Shown piece by piece: positions 56,718-64,000 of a stretch of 64,000 bases of DNA. The notes below the pieces were generated by a model. The model was not told where the DNA came from. It did not search any database and was given only the letters and a program-made list of their open reading frames with translations. The DNA comes from Costus lasius (lineage: Eukaryota > Streptophyta > Magnoliopsida > Zingiberales > Costaceae): positions 82,553,178 through 82,617,177 of the forward strand of contig CM050449.1 of NCBI GenBank assembly GCA_027563935.2. The letters run 5' to 3'. Positions within the stretch are counted from its first letter, which is position 1. Each line of letters begins with the position of its first letter. Made by a program: the position numbers and the translations under genes.

Positions 56718-57969
56718 TGTTGGTGTATATGCCCTAGGACCTAGTTTTGGTCAACTTATGTACTACTTGACACTGATATTTATATATCATTCTGGCATTG
56801 TCGTTATCATTGTTTGACTACACCTGCGATTGTGTACTTACATGATAATGTCCCTAGAGACAGATTGGATCTGTGCTCGAATTATAATCTCCAGTCGATG
56901 TACCTTAGTGGATATGGGACAGCTATGGTACTTGTGAGACTGGTATGTGGGCTGGTTAGGCATGTGGTGCTAACGCAGACACATGGGTATATCATTGGGG
57001 ATATACTGGATAGACCCGCTATGAGGCTATGACTTGGTGTCATGAGTTATCCTCATAAGTGACAGGAGATGCATTGATCCCTTGACTTGAGGTCATTAAT
57101 CATTCTATATGGTTAGGGACTTGCTTTGATACAACCTAACACCTTGCCGTAGCTGGGAGGTCACAACGGTTGTTATTGAGCATGTCACGACCCATATGAG
57201 AAGATCAATGGACAGACATAGGATTTGCCCCTTCCCTAAGGAAGTATGATATCCATGGAGCTCCTTTATGGTTCTATGACTGAGAGTGTATGGCCATACC
57301 CAGGTGAGAACCTGTTTTAGTCATAGCCATGTGATTGGATGAAAACAAGTGGTGACACACTTGTCCAATCGGATATCAGTACGGCAAAGAGACTGTAATG
57401 CATCTGTACCTAGTTGCGATGATGGGGATGTCGATGTCGATATCCATTCCAATGACCTGGGTAGCAGCGATGCACTGCTAGGTGCCACTCACTACTTGTG
57501 ATGACCTTTGGTCAGCACTGCCAGCGTCAGAGGAACCTACAGGGTCGCACACCTTGATACTTGAGTTCTCGTATTGATCGGGAAGCCTTATGATCAAGTT
57601 ATTGGATAACTTGGATCTAATTGGGAGATTTCATCAGCGCCAATGGGCCTGATGAGATGGAAGAATGTTATTGGAGCCAAACTTCATTTTTGGCAGGTTG
57701 ACCGTATTTGACCATGGTTGGTCACATTTGGATTAGGGTTGCATTGGATTGGATCCAAGTGCTTAATCAACCTATGCAATGATGTTTGGGCTAACTCATT
57801 ATCCAATGAGGCCCAATAACAAGTTCTCATGAAGAGATGAGAGGCTAAAAGGGTATAATGGGGAGAAACATGAACCATTAGGCGCCTAGGGGCATAATGG
57901 GGTCATGTTGGCGCCTTTGCTTCATTATGGAAGTAAAGGGCGCCTCCCCCTCTCTTCCTAGGATGGAGT

Positions 57970-59668
57970 TGATGGAACCCCTTTCGAGAGGGGGGCGAAA
58001 ACCCTATTGGGGTGGCGCATAAAATTTTGCAAGCGGAAGAAGGGTTTTCATAGATCTTAATATCGCATATGATTAACTTTCAAATGTCTAGATAGATAAG
58101 AGAAGGATCCATACCGTCGCCATCTCTTGGATGGAGTCTTGGAAGAAGAAAGCAAGAGAGATCTCCTCCAAAGGTTGTCGCACACAAGAGGAAGAAGACC
58201 TACTTCTTTGGCGCGACATGTGCTAGCAAGGCTCCAAAGATTTCTTGATCGGTTAAAGGGATGAAGAGATGATCGCTTGGCCGAATCCTCTTGTTGTCGA
58301 CCTCTACCACGCAAGCCGTGAGTCATCACACCCAAGAGCGAATTGAGCGAGGAGAATAGAGAGGAGGCGTTTTTCCGAACGTGGAAACGTTCCCTCTTTG
58401 AAACCGAACATTCCAAAAATAGCAATGCCTTGACTACATGCGTTATGCGTTCACCAAGTGAACCAAGCGCATCTCTCTTCTCCCATATGAACCATGCGCT
58501 CAACCCATGAGCCGGTTCAATTTCTTTGGTTCAATGATTAAACCAAATCAGCCCAAACATTAAGTCTAGATCGAATTAGACCCCAAGGTCCTAGATCTGA
58601 CCATTCATCATCTGACGCTTCTGATCTGATCGATCTAGCATCACCACTCTCGATCGAAGCTTACCGATCTCAAGCCCTAATCAATCAAACATGATCAGAC
58701 CAGATCTCACTTACAATCAGAGTTTAAATCCCTTTAAACTGAACCAAAACAATTCAGTCCACACGATCTGACTTAAGTAAGCCATATCATCAAATTGTGC
58801 GACCCTGAGGGTTTCCTTTAAATGTCGGTAACGATAACTTACGTTATCACGATCAGTGAGGGGTATCTAGCAACACATCACTGTCTCCCGATATAAAGGA
58901 AAGAGTCTTCCAAGACTACACCCAAAACATAGCTCAAGTGTGAATCCAACTCACAAGGCAAACATGTTTCCTTTGCCACTGGATGTTCTTATTGGACAAG
59001 CGTGTCAAGCTTGTAGCTCCAATATGATGAGCATGATTAGATCAGATGAACACAGTCACCTGGGTATGGCCATACACTCTCTCAATCATCTCATCCAGGG
59101 GGCCCCTTTAGAACATCACTCTCCTTAAACAAGGAGACGGCAATCCTATGTCTATCACTAGTGCCCTAACATGACTCAAGCTCACCATCCAAGATAGTCT
59201 ATAACCATTATGTTTCAAATGATATTGAACTACCTCAAAACAATGACAATCATCATTTAGAAAACACAAGTGATCTCAAGTCAGAGGAAATGTGCCACTT
59301 GCAGCATTCAAGGATTATTCACATTGTGACAAACAATTGAATATCCTAGTAGGGTCTGTCCAGTACATCCAATGTACCCATGAGTCTACATCTTATTCCA
59401 TGCTCGAAGCATCCTATAAGATTAGAACACATATTAGTCTTAACCATATCAAGGCTGTCTCATGTTCACCAAGATATATCGACTAAGGACATTATTGCAT
59501 GTCAGCCTAGCTGAACAGCTTTGAGACATTATTCAGTAGTACACTTATTACAGCAGACAAGGTAACAACCTGAATAACAACTATTGCCTTTATAAACTTA
59601 AAAGTTTATACATGATACTCTTACAATCCCAAGGCCTCAAACATTAGCCTTAAGGGCATACCCCAACA
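57970..59668 (-). mobile_element. Solo LTR S2, Fam1-related copia
   Basis: 1,699 bp, TGATGGAACCCC...CCCCAACA on the plus strand. Flanked by GGAGT (57965-57969) and GGAAT (59669-59673); the uninterrupted copy at 50412-50425 has GGAAT, so the left copy mutated once after insertion. There is no internal sequence, so it is the product of LTR-LTR recombination. The palindrome GTATGGCCATAC is at 59064-59075. The antisense frame 58057-58503 is not kept in the other Fam1 LTRs. Confidence 0.92.
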
Positions 59669-59860
59669 GGAATGCATGCCTCTATGGCATTACTTGAGGC
59701 ACAAGGCAAGGCCTTGGCGCACAAGGAAAGGCGTGGGAACAAAAGGTAAGGTTGAATGAGAATTATGGAAATGTCTTGGAGACTTTCCTTATCTCAAACC
59801 TCCTCATCCTAGCCCTACACTTGTCATGATCCTAGCCATTACCCTAACCGCCTCTTGCCC

Positions 59861-59868
59861 TATAAATA
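59861..59868 (+). promoter_or_regulatory. TATA box in the element H 3' LTR
   Basis: TATAAATA, identical in context to 50609-50616. Confidence 0.5.
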
Positions 59869-60368
59869 TGACCCTAGTCGCCCCCTCTTGTAGGTAATTA
59901 ATCCTTGAAGGCGTGAACACAAGGAGAGGGGCGAGTGCTTGGAGCAAAGGGCGCATCTTCCATAACCGCAAGCCTCTTCCTCCTTTCCTCTTGGCCAAGG
60001 AGATCTAGGGCTTGGCGGCTTGGGCGGTTTTCTTTCTTCTCTTGGCGCATCATCTTTCTTGGTGGCGCAAGTGAAGTAGAGTATCTCCCTAGGGCTTGGA
60101 TCTTCTTCCCGAGGCTAGCACCGGGCGTGGAAGAAGAGAACTCAAGAGATCCGTGTGTGCGAGACTGCAGAGGGCGAACACTTGGGCGCCTTCATCGACA
60201 TCGCTCTACATTGCTCTTAAGGTATTTCCTAACTCATCGTGTCGACTCCCTTGCATGCGATCTTCACTGGGTTTTTGGGACTGGCCTATTTCGGGGACAT
60301 TCTTCCGCTGCGAAAAATGTATGTCCATAACTCTAAAAATTGTAAAATGTCCCCGGGGTTTCCCAACA

Positions 60369-62096
60369 GGGATATGATCCCACACTCTCTCAGATAGTCG
60401 AAGAACTCACCGCTCAGGTATTCTCCACCTCGATCTGATCGAAGAGCTTTAATGATCTTCCAAGCTAGTTCTCTACTTCATTCTTGAACTCCTTGAATTT
60501 CTCAAAGGATTCAGATTTATGTCTCATTAAGTAGACATAGCCATACCTACTGAAGTCATCAGTGAAGGTAATGAAGTAGTTGTACCCTCCTCTGGCTTGT
60601 TTATTGAAGGGCCCACACACATCAGTATGTATGGTATCTAATAAACCTTCTGCCCTCTCACCAATCTTGGTGAAGGGTGCCTTTGTCATTTTCCCTAATA
60701 AACAAGGTTCACAAGTATCAAATTCCTCCAAGGAACTTGAATATAACAATCCATTTGCATGGAGTTGTTGGATGCGATTCTTGTTTATATGGGCTAATCG
60801 ACAGTGCCATAGGAAAGCACCAACTGAAGCACTCAGTTTGGTCCTTTTATTACTTATGTTACAAATAGAACTTTCCATATCCAAGATATATAGACCATTG
60901 CACAAAGTACCCTTCCCATAGAACATATTTGCAAATGAAAAAGAACAAGAGTTCTTATTTATTTCAAACTTAAATCCATTCTTTACTAAGAAAGGAATGG
61001 ATACAATGTTCTTAGTAAGTGAAGGTACATAATAGCAATTATCTAGTTCTAACTGAAGTCCAGAAGACAGGGAGAGAGTCAAAATGCCTACTGCAATAGC
61101 AGCAACCTGTGCCCCGTTCCCAACCCGTAGGTCAATCTCTCCAGGCCGCACCGATCTACTTTTCTTGAGCCCCTGCATATTTGTACAAATATGAGCCCCA
61201 CATGCGGTATCCAATACCCATGACATAGAAGTAGAAAGATTGACTTATGTAACATAAATAACTGAGCTAGAAGTTAAGGCCAAGCCTTTCTTCTCCTCAT
61301 TCTGAAGCTGCTTGCAGTCCCTTCTCCAGTGACCCTGCTCGCCACAGTGGAAACACCTCTGGTCCTTTGACTTCTTCGCCTTTTTCTTCAGTGCCTAGGT
61401 AGGACCTTTGGCACTGCCCTTAGAACGTGCCTTACCCTTATTCTTTATCTTCTTGATCATAGGGACCAAAAGAACAGAATTAAGTTTGGTCTTACCCATC
61501 TCACGCTCGGATGTTTGGAGCATATTCAACAATTCCTCCCGAGTGCACTCAATCCGATTCATGTTGAAATTTATAATAAACGGACTGAAACTAGGGGGCA
61601 AGGAATGCAGAATAAGATCCACAACTAGCTCGTTGTCTATGGTGTGTCCCAGTCTCCTGAGATGATCCACGTTCCCAATGAGTTTGAGAACATGGGGTCT
61701 CACTGGTGCACCCTCAGACAACTTCCACCGAAAGACTGCTTTGGCGGTGTCAAATCTCTCAGTTCTAGCCTGAGCCTCGAACATCTATTTCAGACGAGTG
61801 ATCATCTGAAAAGCGTTCTGCTCCTCATATTGCACCTGCAGTTCAAGTGCCATACTGTCTAGCATAAGACATGGAACCTCCAAAGAGTCATCCTGATGCT
61901 TTCTATAAGCATCTCTGTCTGCCGTTCGGGCATTAGGCGGAGGAGCCGTAGGAAGAGGCTGTTCAAGGACATACAGCTTCTTCTCGAGCTTGAGGACTAT
62001 CCTCAAGTTCCGATGCCAGTCCATAAAGTTAGTTCCAACTAACTTATCCTTATCAAGGAGTGATCGCAGTGATAATCCGCCAGTGTTCGTAGTCAT
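60369..62096 (-). pseudogene. Element G gag, protease and N-terminal integrase
   Basis: Starts ATG 62096 (MTTNTGGLSLRSLL). Breaks in order: TAG for Gln near 61786 after TRLK; TAG near 61396 after KGPT; then CCHC knuckle CFHCGEQGHWRRDC; TAA after IYVT near 61244; protease LDTAC and integrase open from 61226 to 60465 (HTDVCGPF, DDFSRYGYVYLMRHKS); TAG and a 1-nt deletion near 60460. The TAA before the protease is shared with element C, while H has GAA. The right duplication of H (GGGAT) starts this part; the rest of pol is at 46971-49168. Confidence 0.9.
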
Positions 62097-62273
62097 TGTT
62101 CTACAACACCCAAGAAGAACAGATTAGTACTACTTCGAATCATTTAAACTAGACTTGTTTTAAATGATTACTGCTCTCACTATTTTAAATTCGAATTGAC
62201 AACCCACAAAGTCAATCGGGAGGTTTAAAACTTCCTAGTGAGATGGGATCCTTATTTCACATGAGACTTCGCG

Positions 62274-62623
62274 TCCCACGAGGGTGGGATGAGATGCACA
62301 AAGTAACCCATGTTTCCTAAGGTGGGCGCGCCGGCCGGTTGCTCCAAGCAACTCCCCTTGTCGAGACAGTCTGGGCATTTCATGTCCAACGAGGGCTGGA
62401 TACAACATGAAACCTTTACCTCTCAACGATGCCTCTAGACTTTCACCATGTGCCCAGCACATGTGAACTTCTAGTCAAGTCCATTCCTAACCGTCATGCC
62501 CAGGGCTAATGAGTTTCCTTGCGAAGGCACGCCCAGGTTAAAACTGGACTGGGGAAACCATTGCCACCACGCACTTTCTAAAGATAAGTGGGTGTGTCCC
62601 ACGAGGGTGGGAAACAATTCACA
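62274..62623 (-). promoter_or_regulatory. Three-hairpin leader module of element G
   Basis: Sense strand. Hairpin 1 (62274-62289): TCCCAC/GTGGGA, loop CCTC. Hairpin 2 (62378-62412): outer TTTCATG/CATGAAA, bulge TTGTA, inner TCCAGC/GTTGGA, where one C-to-T change is absorbed as a G-U pair, loop CCTC. Hairpin 3 (62593-62623): outer TGTG/CACA, bulge AATTGTT, inner TCCCAC/GTGGGA, loop CCTC. Confidence 0.64.
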
Positions 62624-63396
62624 ACTCCACTGATCGATAGCTTAGTGAGGGCTACGCGTTAGAAGGCTACCAGACTTGATATTTTACTTGAGGGTTTTTG
62701 TTTAAGGTCTCATCATCTCAGTTTTATCTTATGTCTATCATTACAGGCATACAATCCTATGGTGATAACATAACGGTAAAACATTTCAGGCATGCTTCTG
62801 CAGATAATAATAAAAGCAGTAAAGAATGATGTGATCATATCCTATACAAGACATTGAACCAATCCATGCCATGAAATAGGTTCAACTCTTGTCCTAGAAC
62901 TCAAGCCCCAAAAACTAGACCTAGCCTAGCCGACCTCTAGCTTGTACTTCAAGGTTGGCTCCAAGGTCCTTCTCTTATGGTTTAGCTCTCAAACCGTAGA
63001 GGAATACTTTCAAAGTTCCCATAGGTTCGGCCAATGCCATGGTCTTGCGCCATTAAGCAGGCTTGCGCCTCTTGCTTGTTGCACCACCATCCATGCGCTA
63101 AGCTCCAAGTACATGCGCCACCCTAATCTTCTTCTTAGTCAAAAGCAAAAGAAAAGCGGCACGCAGGCCTCACGAGGATACATCGCAGGCATGCAAAAGG
63201 GGGCTTGACTAATGACCACAACATCATGCACAATCAAGGTATTTACTCATGCAATTCTACATGCTCATGAAAAACATAAAATCTGAAATTTTACTTTTTC
63301 ATAAAACTAGTCTCTTTTTCTCATCTTCTTCTCACAAATCTTTTGGTTTATTGCGATTTATTTTTCATGATGATTTCAGAGATCCTTTCGGCAGGC

Positions 63397-63461
63397 AATT
63401 TTGTCAGATCAAGAGACTTGGCCAGTCCGAAGACACAATGCCCGTCCTACTTGACAACATT
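63397..63461 (-). promoter_or_regulatory. Post-primer-site stem-loop of element G, one mismatch
   Basis: AATTTTGTCA pairs with TGACAACATT except at one position; the cUUCGg hairpin is kept. It corresponds to 51333-51397 in H. Confidence 0.5.
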
Positions 63462-63663
63462 ACATGAGCCTTTGATCTTTAAATCAAACAAGAAAAATAG
63501 TCCAAAAATTCCAAAAGAGATAGAGAGGATGATAGAAACAAGAAACCTCAATTTTTCCTACTTAGAAAAATTGTTTGCCATGCATCATGCTATTTACGAA
63601 AATAGAGATATGGCATGTGAGCCTGAAAGAAAAGCATAAAACATCGTTCGAGTCTTGCAAGTC

Positions 63664-63675
63664 GCTCTGATACCA
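63664..63675 (-). promoter_or_regulatory. Primer-binding site of element G
   Basis: Sense strand TGGTATCAGAGC, one base from the 5' LTR. It is intact. Confidence 0.92.
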
Positions 63676-63676
63676 C

Positions 63677-64000
63677 TGTTGGGAAACCCCGGTGACATTT
63701 TACAATTTTTAGAGTCATGGACATACATTTTACGCAGCGGAAGAATGTCCCCGAAATAGGCCAGTCCCAAAAACCTAGTGAAGATCGCAAGCAAGGGAGT
63801 CGACACGATGAGTTAGGAAATACCTTAAGAGCAATGTAGAGCGATGCCGATGCAGGCGCCCAAGTGTGCGCCCTCTGCAGTCTCACACACACGGATCTCT
63901 TGAGTTCTCTTCTTCCACGCCCAGTGCTAGCCTCGGGAAGAAGATCCAAGCCTTAGGGAGATGCTCTACTTCACTTGCGCCACCAAGAGAGATTATGCGC
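63677..64000 (-). repeat. Element G 5' LTR, first 324 bases, cut by the window end
   Basis: TGTTGGGAAACCCCGG..., matching 45022 onward. Frames in it belong to the LTR and are not genes. Confidence 0.92.

Larger units (their letters stand above)
49169..60368 (+). mobile_element. Element H: full-length Fam2 Ty1/copia on the plus strand
   Basis: 5' LTR 49169-51117, primer site 51119, leader to 52775, gag-pol 52776-56696, polypurine tract 56709-56717, 3' LTR 56718-60368 containing solo LTR S2, duplication GGGAT. By eye the LTRs differ at about 20 of 1,947 positions, many of them C/T or G/A. It is inserted in G in opposite orientation, so related gag-pol sequences lie in inverted order. Five stops inactivate the frame; there is no frameshift. 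Confidence 0.93.
56718..60368 (+). repeat. Element H 3' LTR, split by solo LTR S2
   Basis: Parts 56718-57969 and 59669-60368 together match the 5' LTR (about 1,947 bp without S2 and one duplication). The palindrome GTATGGCCATAC is at 57288-57299. A TATA box TATAAATA lies at 59861-59868 and could drive readout into G in antisense direction. Confidence 0.93.
62097..63663 (-). other. Element G untranslated leader
   Basis: Collinear with the leader of H. It holds the three-hairpin module (62274-62623) and the post-primer stem-loop (63397-63461). No conserved frame. Confidence 0.76.
45022..64000 (-). mobile_element. Element G: Fam2 Ty1/copia carrying element H, right end outside the window
   Basis: 3' LTR 45022-46949, polypurine tract at 46950, pol 46971-49168 and 60369 onward, gag start 62096, leader, primer site 63664, and the first 324 bases of the 5' LTR from 63677. 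H interrupts integrase between 49168 and 60369 with duplication GGGAT. Left flank ACCGT (45017-45021) is the expected target duplication; its partner is beyond the window. It is inactivated by several stops, a +1 frameshift and the insertion. Confidence 0.9.

Overview
This window is plant intergenic DNA made almost wholly of nested LTR retrotransposons. I found no host gene, rRNA, tRNA gene or CRISPR array. A flowering plant is indicated by Ty1/copia elements of Angela/BARE type (long LTRs opening TGTTGG, initiator-Met tRNA primer site, single gag-pol frame), an Athila-like Ty3/gypsy element (tRNA-Asp primer site) and a chromovirus-like gypsy element. The species cannot be named from this sequence. 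The nesting suggests a heterochromatic, gene-poor region.

Names used here. Fam1 = copia with 1.65-1.70 kb LTRs (TGTTGGGGTATGCCC...): element A (2117-12887), element B (19344-28412), solo LTRs S1 (4511-6203) and S2 (57970-59668). Fam2 = copia with about 1.95 kb LTRs (TGTTGGTGTATATGCCC...): decayed E (from the window start to 15899), C (13948-31735), G (45022 to beyond the window end), H (49169-60368), LTR fragments K (31736-32159 plus 39886-40598) and L (about 33385-34591). F = gypsy, chromovirus-like (32160-39885). J = Athila-like gypsy (40599-45021). All are on the minus strand except H and L.

Layout. The oldest layer is J. Its reverse transcriptase gene is cut at 40598/40599 by Fam2 LTR K and its LTR is cut at 45021/45022 by G. 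K was entered by F and by the E-C pair. E and C share one LTR (LTR-internal-LTR-internal-LTR). A sits in the leader of E and S1 sits in the pol gene of A. B sits in the leader of C. H sits in the integrase region of G, in opposite orientation, and S2 sits in the 3' LTR of H. Six insertions have both 5-bp target duplications inside the window (AAATC, ACACT, GGCTT, ACATC, GGGAT, GGAGT/GGAAT), so the order is well supported.

Activity. No element looks fully autonomous. B comes closest: two LTRs with no difference I could see and one in-frame stop in 1,294 codons. Its 3' LTR is inverted while the target duplication is intact, which normal retrotransposition does not produce. H keeps its frame for 1,306 codons but has five stops, all readable as C-to-T changes in CG or CHG context. 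C has lost the RT catalytic core by a 669-bp in-frame deletion.

Most interesting signals: (1) the inverted LTR of B; (2) a three-hairpin module in the untranslated leader of all six copia elements, with stems that co-vary between copies; (3) a second leader stem-loop with a cUUCGg tetraloop in Fam2; (4) a tRNA-like A-box/B-box segment in the Fam1 leader; (5) a 12-bp palindrome kept in both LTR families.
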